Origin: Lachnospiraceae bacterium
Lineage (GTDB): Bacteria; Bacillota; Clostridia; Lachnospirales; Lachnospiraceae
Direction: 5' to 3'
Assembly: GCA_022799355.1 (NCBI GenBank)
Contig: JAAWOG010000028.1
Location: 1 to 42,147, forward strand
DNA: 42,147 bases
Position 1 is the stretch's first letter. Each line of letters opens with the position of its first letter. The position numbers and the translations under genes were made by a program. Shown here piece by piece: positions 24,911-32,459 of the stretch. The notes under the pieces were generated by a model. The model was given only the letters and a program-made list of their open reading frames with translations. It had not been told where the DNA came from and ran no database searches.

Positions 24911-25774
24911 TCATAAAGAACACAATATATTGGACAGTTCCGCAAATTCATACAAAGAGAGCCTCTCCCCCCTGATCGTTTCCGGGATATCCAGTTTTTC
25001 CAGGGCTTTTATGACGTTTTCCTTTGTCAACTGCGGTATGCCCCCGCCCATCAGGGCGTTGGGAAGCATTTTTCGGCGCTGGTTGAAAGCCGCGCGGATC
25101 AAATCGAACATAAACTTTTCGTCTTTTACTTCCGCAGGCGGATTCCCGCGGCGTTTTAAATGTATCACGGCGCTTCCCACGGCGGGCCTTGGCATAAAAC
25201 AGTTAGGCGGAACATTCGCTGCGATCTGCGGCTCGGCGTAATACTGTACCGCAAGGGAAAGAGCGCCGTAATCTTTTGTGCCGGGTTTTGCCTGCATTCG
25301 TTCCGCCACCTCTTTCTGTACCATAACCGTAATGCCGGATACCGGCACATTTTTTTCAAATAAACCCATAATAATGGGTGTGGTGATATAATAAGGCAGG
25401 TTTGCCACCACTTTCAGGGGCTTTCCGCCATTGTACTCTTTTGCCAGTTCTCCGATATCCACCTTTAAAATATCGCCCTGTAAAACGGTGACATTTTCAT
25501 AAGGGGCAAGGGTTTCTTCCAGAATCGGTATCAGCGCTTTATCGATCTCTACCGCCACCACCTTTACGGCGGTTTCCGCCAAATACTGTGTCATGGTGCC
25601 GATTCCCGGTCCGATCTCCAATACACAGTCCTCCGGCCCGATCTGCGCCGCTTTCATAATCCGCTCCAGGACGGATGTGTCGATCAGAAAATTCTGTCCG
25701 TATTTTTTCTGAAAATGAAACTGATATTTCTGCAGTATTGCAATTGTATTTTGTGGTATTCCCAATGTCGCCAT
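24911..25774 (-). CDS. rsmA: 16S rRNA dimethyladenosine transferase
   Basis: A 287-residue KsgA/RsmA methyltransferase, which dimethylates two adjacent adenosines in the 3' hairpin of 16S rRNA using S-adenosylmethionine. Visible motifs: KKYGQNFLID at the N-terminus, the SAM loop LEIGPGIGTMT, and the catalytic NLPYYITTP. The C-terminal helical domain (FNQRRKMLPNAL) is complete. AAGGA lies 9 bases before the start; tatD ends 6 bases upstream, so they form an operon. Confidence 0.95.
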   Translation of the reverse strand: MATLGIPQNTIAILQKYQFHFQKKYGQNFLIDTSVLERIMKAAQIGPEDCVLEIGPGIGTMTQYLAETAVKVVAVEIDKALIPILEETLAPYENVTVLQGDILKVDIGELAKEYNGGKPLKVVANLPYYITTPIIMGLFEKNVPVSGITVMVQKEVAERMQAKPGTKDYGALSLAVQYYAEPQIAANVPPNCFMPRPAVGSAVIHLKRRGNPPAEVKDEKFMFDLIRAAFNQRRKMLPNALMGGGIPQLTKENVIKALEKLDIPETIRGERLSLYEFAELSNILCSL

Positions 25775-25780
25775 ATTTCA

Positions 25781-26599
25781 TCATCCTTCTTTTTTCTTTA
25801 TTCCCTGAATCTCCCGTTCATTTTGCGCGGAGCATTCATTCATAAACAGCCTTCTTGCATTTCTCCCCGTGACCTTTGCCACTTCTTCTTCGGATATCCC
25901 CCTGATCCTTGCAATCTCCGCCACAACATAGGGCAGATTCAGAGAACTGTTCCTTTTACCCCGGAAGGGAACCGGTGAAAGGTAGGGACTGTCGGTCTCT
26001 AGTAAAATGGAATCCAGCGGCAGATATTCCACACATTCCCGCAGTTTCCTCGCATTCTGAAAAGTAACGACGCCTCCCACACCGATCAGATATCCCATCT
26101 CCAAAAATTCCCGGGCGCTCTCTTTTGTATAGGAGAAACAGTGAATAACCCCCCGCCTTTGTACGGGCTTTTCCGTCCGCATGATATCCAGCGTATCCCT
26201 GGCCGCATCCCGTGAATGGATAATCACCGGAAGATTCACTTCGTTCGCCAGCGCAAGCTGTCTTGCAAACCATTTCTTCTGTATGTCCTTCTCCACGTTG
26301 TCCCAGTAATAGTCCAGGCCGATCTCTCCGACTGCCACAACCTTCTCCGCAAAGCACCGCTCTTTCAGCCAGGCAAAGTTCTCTTCGTTCAGTTCCCCCG
26401 AATCACTGGGATGTATTCCCACCGCCGCATAAATAAAGGGATACTTTTTTGCCAGTTCCAACGTCGCCTCCACGGAAGAGAGGTCGGAGGATACATTTAT
26501 CACCGTATCTATGCCGTTCTCCTCCAGCTTTGCCAGCAGTTCATCCCTGTCCCCATGAAATGCTTCATCATCATAATGCGCATGACTCTCAAAAATCAT
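25781..26599 (-). CDS. tatD: TatD-family metal-dependent hydrolase
   Basis: A 272-residue TIM-barrel hydrolase with DNase-type activity in characterised members. Metal ligands are recognisable: SHAHYDD at the N-terminus, GEIGLDYYW, PVIIHSRDA, GVIHCFSY and ETDSPYLSPVPFRGKRN. I chose the ATG at 26599, with GGGAG 6 bases upstream and the normal family N-terminus; a longer frame to 26728 runs back across the promoter region and gives an unrelated basic leader. Followed 6 bases later by rsmA, a common pairing in Firmicutes. Confidence 0.93.
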   Translation of the reverse strand: MIFESHAHYDDEAFHGDRDELLAKLEENGIDTVINVSSDLSSVEATLELAKKYPFIYAAVGIHPSDSGELNEENFAWLKERCFAEKVVAVGEIGLDYYWDNVEKDIQKKWFARQLALANEVNLPVIIHSRDAARDTLDIMRTEKPVQRRGVIHCFSYTKESAREFLEMGYLIGVGGVVTFQNARKLRECVEYLPLDSILLETDSPYLSPVPFRGKRNSSLNLPYVVAEIARIRGISEEEVAKVTGRNARRLFMNECSAQNEREIQGIKKKEG

Positions 26600-26668
26600 A
26601 TTTTGCTCCCATCTGTCCCTGCGGCAGCCCTGCCGCAATTTTTTTTTGAAAAATTTGTAAAAAAACAC

Positions 26669-26697
26669 TTGCATTCTTAAAAACATTATACTATAAT
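26669..26697 (+). promoter_or_regulatory. Promoter for tRNA-Lys
   Basis: TTGCAT (26669-26674), 17 bases, TATAAT (26692-26697), about 32 bases between predicted start and mature tRNA. Its -10 abuts the leftward -10 for tatD. Confidence 0.65.
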
Positions 26698-26714
26698 CAT
26701 TCTTGCGTTGTAAA
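26685..26714 (-). promoter_or_regulatory. Promoter for tatD-rsmA
   Basis: Minus strand TTTACA (26709-26714), 18 bases, TATAAT (26685-26690), 85 bases before the tatD ATG. It overlaps the divergent tRNA-Lys promoter. Confidence 0.65.
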
Positions 26715-26735
26715 TTATAACCTTTCATACGGTAC

Positions 26736-26808
26736 GGGCCATTAGCTCAGTTGGTAGAGCAGTAGACTCTTAATCTATTTGTCCAGGGTTCGAGTCCCTG
26801 ATGGCCCA
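26736..26808 (+). tRNA. tRNA-Lys(CTT)
   Basis: A 73-nt cloverleaf: acceptor GGGCCAT with ATGGCCC and discriminator A, D-arm GCTCAGTTGGTAGAGC, anticodon loop CTCTTAA giving anticodon CTT (lysine AAG), T-arm CAGGGTTCGAGTCCCTG. CCA is not encoded. Confidence 0.96.
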
Positions 26809-26813
26809 CGAAG

Positions 26814-26855
26814 CACTGTTTCTGTAACTTACGTTGTGGGGACGGTGTTTTTTTT
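26814..26855 (+). terminator. Terminator after tRNA-Lys
   Basis: A stem beginning CACTGTTTC (26814) and closing GGGACGGTG (26847), partly with G-U pairs, is followed by eight T residues. Confidence 0.7.
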
Positions 26856-26935
26856 GTATTTTTTTTAAAACAACTCTGTTTTTTCACCCCCCCACTGGAC
26901 ATTTTTACGCTAAAGTGATACATTTATTAGTGATT

Positions 26936-26956
26936 GGCAAAAGCCCTGCTTTTGCC
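26936..26956 (+). promoter_or_regulatory. Perfect hairpin upstream of the small membrane-protein gene
   Basis: GGCAAAAGC (26936-26944) and GCTTTTGCC (26948-26956) with a CCT loop, 30 bases before the ATG. TTGGCA overlaps its left arm and could be a -35, with the -10 near 26957-26963; operator or RNA leader stem cannot be distinguished. Confidence 0.45.
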
Positions 26957-26986
26957 TGAATATACGGAAAGAGAGGGAGACTCTAA

Positions 26987-27460
26987 ATGGCAAAGAAATC
27001 ATGGTCTGTTACAACAGACGAAGGCACTTTTTCAGTTGATCTGAAAGGCAGCAAAGTAAGCATCAACGGCGGCGCTCCGGAGAGATTGAACAGATTTGCA
27101 AAAAAGACGCATTTCCTTGATACGGAATACACGATTCCGCTTGGCAACAGAACTGCAACATTATTTGTTCAGTCTATGACTTCCCCCGTACTGGCATACA
27201 ATGGTACGGACTGTGCTACAGGACAGCCCTGGGAATATCAGAAGATTCCTGCATGGGGATGGATCTTTATCGTGTTGGATTTTGCCTCCATTTTAATGGG
27301 TGTGGGCTGGCTTTGGGCTTTACTTGCCGTAATTGTTACAGGCGTCGCTATCAGAAGCAAGATGAATACCGCACTGAAAGTTATTATCTCTGCTGTATTG
27401 ACGCTTATTTTAGTTGGCCTTGGCGTAATGGGTATTATGCTTGTTGCTGCCACAATGTAG
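26987..27460 (+). CDS. Small membrane protein of unknown function
   Basis: A 157-residue protein. Residues 1-85 are beta-rich and soluble (WSVTTDEGTFSVDLKGSKVS, TEYTIPLGNRTATLFVQ). Two hydrophobic segments follow around 95-120 and 130-155 with a short basic turn (RSKMN), so the N-terminal domain probably faces one side of a two-span anchor. I do not recognise the family. GAGAGGGAG precedes the ATG. It stands alone, ended by the hairpin at 27564-27604. Confidence 0.75.
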   Translation: MAKKSWSVTTDEGTFSVDLKGSKVSINGGAPERLNRFAKKTHFLDTEYTIPLGNRTATLFVQSMTSPVLAYNGTDCATGQPWEYQKIPAWGWIFIVLDFASILMGVGWLWALLAVIVTGVAIRSKMNTALKVIISAVLTLILVGLGVMGIMLVAATM

Positions 27461-27563
27461 TCAATCCTACATAGTCAACAACCTCGCGGCGATCGCCGAA
27501 TATCCGTGCATACACGGTTACCCGGTTCGTTGCCCGCGGGAATAAACAATTTTCAACCAAAAA

Positions 27564-27604
27564 GAAAACTCCCGATGCAGGTATCTCCTGTACCGGGAGT
27601 TTTC
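27564..27604 (+). terminator. Hairpin between the membrane-protein gene and the araC-type gene
   Basis: GAAAACTCCCG (27564-27574) pairs perfectly with CGGGAGTTTTC (27594-27604), with an inner CAGG/CCTG. It is G-C rich at the top and ends in a T-tract, so it can terminate the upstream transcript. It lies only 2 bases before the AAGGAA ribosome site of the next gene, so it may also act in that gene's leader. The preceding stretch 27461-27563 holds no gene. Confidence 0.75.
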
Positions 27605-27618
27605 TTAAGGAAACTTTG

Positions 27619-28473
27619 ATGAAAAAAACGGATTATGAAAAAACAGGATATCTGCACAGTCCCTTTAAGCTGTTTCACCTGACAGACCATAAAATGAAAA
27701 GCTATGACTGCCATTACCATGATTTCTTTAAAATTCTGCTTTTCTATTCCGGCGATGTGGACTATTTTATAGAAGGCATCACCTACCGCCTTGAACCCCG
27801 GGATATCGTCCTGATCGGTGCCGGCGATGTCCATAGGCCGATCATCCGTTCAGCTTCCCCATATGAGCGGGTTATTCTCTATGTCTCATCCGAGTTTCTG
27901 ACTCTTTATGCCGGACAGGATTACTCTCTCGAAACCTGTTTTCAAAAACAGAAAGAAACAGCGCAGCCCCTGCCGGTGCTGCGCACTTCCTCTTCTTCTA
28001 TAGATATACTTTTTAAATCAATCAAAAGACTTGAGGCATCCATCCATGATCAGGAATACGCTGCGGAATTATACGCCAGTACCCTTCTCGTCCAGTTTCT
28101 GATACAGCTCAACAGATGTTTTTTAACCGATTCCTTCGGCTATATCGAGACCGGCACCACCAACCGGAAGATCACAGAAATCCTCCACTATATCAACGAA
28201 CATTTAGACGACGACCTTTCCATAGAGACACTTTCCGGAAAATTCTTTATCAGCCGCCGCTACCTGATGCAGATCTTTAAACAGGAGACCGGCTGCAGCA
28301 TCGGAAAATATGTCAACGCGAAACGCCTCTTCTGGGCGAGGGAAAAGATCCGTCACGGCATGTCATTAACAGACGCATGTTATTCCTCCGGATTTCAGCA
28401 CTATTCCACCTTCACCCGCTCCTATTACCGGATGTTTCAGACTACGCCCGGGACCTTGAAAAAAGAACTCTAA
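27619..28473 (+). CDS. AraC-family transcriptional regulator
   Basis: A 284-residue regulator. The N-terminal cupin sensor (about 1-140; CHYHDFFKILLFYSGDVDYFIEG) would bind a small ligand, and the C-terminal AraC DNA-binding domain (about 185-284) has two helix-turn-helix units: DDLSIETLSGKFFISRRYLMQIFKQ and MSLTDACYSSGFQHYSTFTR (parts only). AAGGAA lies 6 bases before the ATG at 27619. The target is unknown; AraC proteins with cupin sensors usually govern sugar-use genes. It converges on the small gene behind ilvE with a 4-base overlap. Confidence 0.88.
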   Translation: MKKTDYEKTGYLHSPFKLFHLTDHKMKSYDCHYHDFFKILLFYSGDVDYFIEGITYRLEPRDIVLIGAGDVHRPIIRSASPYERVILYVSSEFLTLYAGQDYSLETCFQKQKETAQPLPVLRTSSSSIDILFKSIKRLEASIHDQEYAAELYASTLLVQFLIQLNRCFLTDSFGYIETGTTNRKITEILHYINEHLDDDLSIETLSGKFFISRRYLMQIFKQETGCSIGKYVNAKRLFWAREKIRHGMSLTDACYSSGFQHYSTFTRSYYRMFQTTPGTLKKEL

Positions 28474-28679
28474 TTTTCCATCGATGAGTCCGAATACATA
28501 TCAAGCAGCCCCACTGTCTCATTTGCGGGCCTTCCGTATACATGGCAGCATTTATGGTCTATCAGCTTCTCTTCCTCCTGCAGTTCGTTGAAATTCACAC
28601 TCATCCTCCAGGCGCCCATTTCCATCTCACTGTCCAGATGCCGTAATACTTCCTCTATCATTCTTTCCTGTTCATCCAT
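28470..28679 (-). CDS. Small acidic protein downstream of ilvE, unknown
   Basis: A 69-residue acidic protein (DEQERMIEEVLRHLDSEMEM at the N-terminus, a DHKCCHVYGRP segment in the middle). I do not recognise it. It starts 9 bases after ilvE, so it is likely co-transcribed, and its end overlaps the convergent AraC gene by 4 bases. The vicinal Cys-Cys and His could bind metal; that is speculation. Confidence 0.55.
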   Translation of the reverse strand: MDEQERMIEEVLRHLDSEMEMGAWRMSVNFNELQEEEKLIDHKCCHVYGRPANETVGLLDMYSDSSMEN

Positions 28680-28688
28680 GCCCGCACC

Positions 28689-29714
28689 TTAAAGTATCGT
28701 CCTGATCCAGCCCTTGGGCGCCTCTATCTTGCCCATCTGAATCCCTGTCAGTGTATCATACAGTTTCTTTGTGACAGGTCCCATCTCTTCCATACCGCTG
28801 GGCAGATTGATTTCCTTTCCGTGATCTACGATCCTGCCCACCGGAGAAATCACGGCAGCCGTACCGCAAAGCCCGCATTCCGCAAAGTCTTTTACTTCCT
28901 CAAACAGCACCTCTCTCTCTTCCACTTCCATATTCAAATAGTGCTGTGCAACATATACAAGCGAACGCCTTGTGATGGAAGGAAGGATACTCTCCGACTT
29001 CGGTGTCACCAGCTTATTGTCCTTTGTGATAAAAATAAAGTTCGCGCCGCCTGTCTCCTCCACCTTTGTTCTGGTCTGAGGATCAAGATACATATTCTCA
29101 GCAAAGCCTTCCGCATGTGCCGTTACGATCGCATGCAGGCTCATGGCGTAATTCAGCCCTGCCTTAATATGCCCCGTGCCGTTGGGCGCCGCTCTGTCAA
29201 AATCGCTCACCTTGATTGTCAGGGGTTTTGCGCCGCCCTTAAAGTAAGGACCTACCGGCGTCACAAAAATCCGAAACATATACTCATCCGCGGGCTTTAC
29301 ACCGATAACCGGATTCGTTCCCATCATATAGGGGCGGATATACAGGGTTGCCCCCGAGCCGAAAGGCGGAACATACGCCGCATTCTCTTTTACCACCTGC
29401 ACAACGGCATCCACAAACCTCTCCTCCGGAAATACGGGCATCTCCAGCCTTCTCGCCGAATCTGCCATTCTCGCCGCGTTCAGGTCCGGGCGGAAGCACA
29501 CGATATGCCCGTCTTCCGTCGTATAAGCCTTGAGCCCTTCAAAAATCGTCTGGGCATACTGAAACACGCCGGCACATTCATTTAAAACAATATTGGCATC
29601 CGCAACGATTGCGCCTTCATCCCACGCCCCGTCTTTATAATGGGAAACAAATCTTGCGTCCGCCTCCATATAAGCAAAACCAAGGTTCGACCAGTCAAGC
29701 TGCTTTTTTTCCAT
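28689..29714 (-). CDS. ilvE: Branched-chain amino acid aminotransferase
   Basis: A 341-residue class IV PLP aminotransferase that interconverts leucine, isoleucine and valine with their 2-oxo acids. The PLP lysine lies in GHIKAGLNYAMS, the fold IV marker ETGGANFIFI follows, and the C-terminal GTAAVISPVG motif is present. N-terminus and length match long-type (BCAT-II) enzymes. The ATG at 29714 has a strong GGAGGAGGAG upstream; a longer frame to 29738 would include that site. Promoter at 29751-29779. Confidence 0.94.
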   Translation of the reverse strand: MEKKQLDWSNLGFAYMEADARFVSHYKDGAWDEGAIVADANIVLNECAGVFQYAQTIFEGLKAYTTEDGHIVCFRPDLNAARMADSARRLEMPVFPEERFVDAVVQVVKENAAYVPPFGSGATLYIRPYMMGTNPVIGVKPADEYMFRIFVTPVGPYFKGGAKPLTIKVSDFDRAAPNGTGHIKAGLNYAMSLHAIVTAHAEGFAENMYLDPQTRTKVEETGGANFIFITKDNKLVTPKSESILPSITRRSLVYVAQHYLNMEVEEREVLFEEVKDFAECGLCGTAAVISPVGRIVDHGKEINLPSGMEEMGPVTKKLYDTLTGIQMGKIEAPKGWIRTIL

Positions 29715-29750
29715 AATCCTCTCCTCCTCCGGTAACATATTATTTTTTTA

Positions 29751-29779
29751 ATCTTAGTACAACCTCTGCCATTTGTCCA
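29751..29779 (-). promoter_or_regulatory. Promoter of ilvE
   Basis: Minus strand TGGACA (29774-29779), 17 bases, TAAGAT (29751-29756), about 30 bases before the ribosome site. No T-box or attenuator is seen between promoter and start. Confidence 0.65.
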
Positions 29780-29827
29780 TACACCGAATCAAAATTTTAT
29801 CACGGAATCCATCCGTTAAAGTCTGTT

Positions 29828-30085
29828 TCAGCCTGCTCCCCGGCCTGCATTATTTTCCATGATGCGCTTTGCCTCTTCCTTCGGCACCTTTGTTGCCCAA
29901 TGGCAAATCGGGCAGTATACATAATATACGGTCCTGTAGGGGATAACCGGGATAAAAAACAGTGTAAACCAGGAAGTCCTCTTCTGAAGCCGCCAGTTGC
30001 TGTCGTTATTGCATCTGTTGCAGTGCAGATACCCCACCGTTCCCAACTCCTTCTCCAAATCTCTGAATCCCCAGATAATAAACAT
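29828..30085 (-). CDS. Zinc-ribbon membrane-associated protein
   Basis: An 85-residue protein with two C-x2-C knuckles, HCNRC near residue 23 and YCPIC near 59, separated by a hydrophobic stretch (WFTLFFIPVIPYRTVYYVY) that could anchor in the membrane. This pattern is common in small clostridial zinc-ribbon proteins; function unknown. GGGAAG lies just before the ATG at 30085. A longer overlapping frame (to 30171) is rejected because it scrambles these motifs. Confidence 0.7.
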   Translation of the reverse strand: MFIIWGFRDLEKELGTVGYLHCNRCNNDSNWRLQKRTSWFTLFFIPVIPYRTVYYVYCPICHWATKVPKEEAKRIMENNAGRGAG

Positions 30086-30104
30086 GTCTCTTCCCGCCTT
30101 TCTT

Positions 30105-30968
30105 TTACCTTTCCCTGATAAACATACCGGTATTTTTCTCTACCTGAAACCGTCCGGCAAACCAGTCGCATTTACATAAAAACGAATAGTAGATATTTCT
30201 GCCGCAGCCATGCAAAGTCTCAAAGTTTGCCTGTCCTTTTGCCAGAATGACGTCCGCCTGCTCCAGCGCTTCCTTCGCCTCTCCATGCAGCATGTTTTCT
30301 ATCGTACCCGCTATGCCGTTTCCGTTATGTATCACCTTAGCCGCATCGCAGAGCCCCACCTCTTTGGCATCCACCATCGTGGCGTCATTCAATACTTCCT
30401 CCCCCCGCACCATAACACAGATATCCAGATGGGGAAAACGCTTTTCCAGTTCCTTAATAAACAGCTTATCCAGAACAACTTCCCCGCAGTTGTCCGTCAG
30501 CAGTAAAAATCTCTTCCCGCTCCCGCAGTCTCTCAGAAAACTCTCATAGACGGAACCATCCAGCCGGTTCTTCCCTTCATCCCGGAACAGTTCCAGAAAT
30601 ACCTCCTTCTCCACATGCTGCAGAGCCCCGAAGTCAATGTAATTTCCGATACGTGCATAAATGATCGCCTGCGCCAGCGGATCTTCCGCCTTCAAAATCT
30701 CATCATACAGCGCATCCTCCATCCCCAGCACAAAAGCATTATACTCCTTCTTAATTTCCGTGTAATCCTTTAACTCCCCGAAATACCGCTGATACACCTG
30801 GTTAAACAAATACCCCAGATAGGGCGAACTGGCCTCATCATCACTCTCCCCGATGATTTTCGTGATCTCCTTCATATAAGCCGTTTTCTTATCCTCATCG
30901 GAAAACCCCGAAATCTTCCTCTCCTGCTTCCCCACAAGACAACTGATACACATACTGTTTAAGCGCAT
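30105..30968 (-). CDS. DUF89/ARMT1-like metal-dependent phosphatase family protein
   Basis: A 287-residue protein of the DUF89 (damage-control phosphatase, ARMT1-like) family. The N-terminal CxxC (MCISCLVG) and the metal-site motifs LLLTDNCGEVVLDKLFI and ILAKGQANFETL are recognisable. Characterised relatives hydrolyse phosphometabolites; no substrate can be assigned here. It lies 19 bases upstream of the zinc-ribbon gene and a TGC-TATAAT extended -10 at 31026-31034 could start both. Confidence 0.85.
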   Translation of the reverse strand: MRLNSMCISCLVGKQERKISGFSDEDKKTAYMKEITKIIGESDDEASSPYLGYLFNQVYQRYFGELKDYTEIKKEYNAFVLGMEDALYDEILKAEDPLAQAIIYARIGNYIDFGALQHVEKEVFLELFRDEGKNRLDGSVYESFLRDCGSGKRFLLLTDNCGEVVLDKLFIKELEKRFPHLDICVMVRGEEVLNDATMVDAKEVGLCDAAKVIHNGNGIAGTIENMLHGEAKEALEQADVILAKGQANFETLHGCGRNIYYSFLCKCDWFAGRFQVEKNTGMFIRER

Positions 30969-31110
30969 AACCGGTTCCTCTCTATATAAAATAATTTTTC
31001 AGTTACTCGAACTCAATTGTATTTTATTATAGCACTCCCTCCCCCTCCCCCGCAATCACTTTGTCCGTCCCCGCCTTGGACTTCAGCGATATCAACCCGA
31101 CAACACCCTC

Positions 31111-31139
31111 TTGCAATCCCAAATCAAAAGCGCTATACT
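31111..31139 (+). promoter_or_regulatory. Promoter of the glycan gene cluster
   Basis: TTGCAA (31111-31116), 17 bases, TATACT (31134-31139), about 33 bases before the FAD-protein ATG. The opposite strand of 31030-31050 is unusually G-rich (GGGGGAGGGGGAGGG). Confidence 0.65.
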
Positions 31140-31171
31140 GAACATACTGTTTCAGGAAAGGACTACCCTCT

Positions 31172-32311
31172 ATGGCACAGCACTATGATAAGATCATTAT
31201 CGGCGCAGGACTTTACGGCTTATATGCCGCTGATTTTTGTGTCCGAAAAGGTGAGCGCGTCCTTGTTCTCGAATATGACAATGCCCCTTTCCAAAGGGCT
31301 ACCTATATTAATCAGGCGAGAGTCCATATGGGCTATCACTATCCCAGAAGCCTTACCACCGCGATAAAATCCGCCGGCTATTTTCGACGGTTTTATGAAG
31401 ATTTCGGTTTTTGTATCCATGACCGGTTTGACCAGATCTACGCCACATCGGAAAAGTTCTCCTGGACCAATGCAAAGCAGTTTCAGGAATTCTGCGCCGC
31501 GGCAGGCATCAAATGTCTGGAAACCTCACCCGGAAGATACTTTAATCCCGGTATGTGTGACGGTGCCTTTCTGACGGAAGAATACACCTATGATGCAAAA
31601 ATACTTCAGGCATATTATGAAGACAGATTAAAGGAAAACCAAAATGCCGAAATGCTCTTTGGCGTCAGGCTGCATAAAATCGAAAAAGACGGACGCATTT
31701 TTCGGATTACTCTTGAAGATAAAAAAACCTTCGATGCGCCCTTTGTATTAAATGCCACCTATGCCTCCGTCAACCAGATTATTCATAAAACGGACGGTAT
31801 TGAAAAAACATTCTTTGATATCAAATACGAACTCTGCGAGATTATACTCTGCAGGCCCTCGCAGCTTTTACAGGATACCGGCATCACCGTTATGGACGGA
31901 CCTTTCTTTTCCATTATGCCCTTTGGAAAAACAGGACTCCATTCCCTGACTTCCGTAACCTTCACACCGCATGTGACCAGCTACGAGTCAATACCGTCTT
32001 TCGGCTGTCAGCGCGGTATTGAAACGGAGTATATGGGCTGTTCTCCCGGGAAGCTGGGCAACTGCAATACCTGCATCCATAAACCGGATTCCGCCTGGCC
32101 TTATATGTCCCATCTTGCGGATAAATTCCTGAAACCGGAATATGCTTATTCCTATGTGGAATCCCTGTATTCCATGAAGCCTATTTTAAAAAGTTCGGAA
32201 GTGGATGATTCCAGGCCCACGGCAATCCGTGTCATGAGTACATCTCCCACTTTCATCAGTGTACTGTCCGGCAAGATCAACACGGTGTATGATCTCGACG
32301 AATACCTGTGA
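31172..32311 (+). CDS. FAD-dependent oxidoreductase (DAO-type) of a glycan cluster
   Basis: A 379-residue flavoprotein. The N-terminal Rossmann motif KIIIGAGLYGLYAADFCVRKG and the LVLE acidic strand end bind FAD. The motif NQARVHMGYHYPRS that follows is shared, from memory, by FAD proteins in polysaccharide clusters. A Cys-rich insert CSPGKLGNCNTCIH lies near residue 290, unusual for this fold. AGGAAAGGA precedes the ATG. It heads the four-gene rightward unit; oxidising a sugar intermediate is a plausible but unproven role. Confidence 0.8.
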   Translation: MAQHYDKIIIGAGLYGLYAADFCVRKGERVLVLEYDNAPFQRATYINQARVHMGYHYPRSLTTAIKSAGYFRRFYEDFGFCIHDRFDQIYATSEKFSWTNAKQFQEFCAAAGIKCLETSPGRYFNPGMCDGAFLTEEYTYDAKILQAYYEDRLKENQNAEMLFGVRLHKIEKDGRIFRITLEDKKTFDAPFVLNATYASVNQIIHKTDGIEKTFFDIKYELCEIILCRPSQLLQDTGITVMDGPFFSIMPFGKTGLHSLTSVTFTPHVTSYESIPSFGCQRGIETEYMGCSPGKLGNCNTCIHKPDSAWPYMSHLADKFLKPEYAYSYVESLYSMKPILKSSEVDDSRPTAIRVMSTSPTFISVLSGKINTVYDLDEYL

Positions 32312-32341
32312 TCAAACCGCATTTTCGTAAAAATAGAGGCA

Positions 32342-32459
32342 AGATTGAAAATTAAAATTTTCAATCGCGAGATTTGTGTCTGCGCGCTGCTTGTCACAAA
32401 CTCGTTTATGCGCAGGCCAGGCAGCCTGATCCAAAAGCAACGCAGAAATAAGGAAAAAT
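32342..32459 (+). repeat. Structured leader element, copy 1 (full form)
   Basis: The leader ends at the glycosyltransferase ATG. Parts: a 24-bp perfect palindrome (GATTGAAAATT, 32343-32353; complement 32356-32366); a hairpin CGAG-a-TTTGTG (32368-32378) with CACAAACTCG (32395-32404); a small hairpin CAGGC-CAGGCA-GCCTG (32413-32428) enclosed by TGCG/CGCA (32409-32412 and 32441-32444); then AAAAGCAACGCAGAAA and an AAGGAAAAAT ribosome site. A shorter copy lies at 34217-34302. Confidence 0.85.

Noticed and set aside
29800-30171. Longer frame over the zinc-ribbon gene
   Set aside because: Destroys both C-x2-C motifs and has no ribosome site; the frame at 29828-30085 is the real gene.
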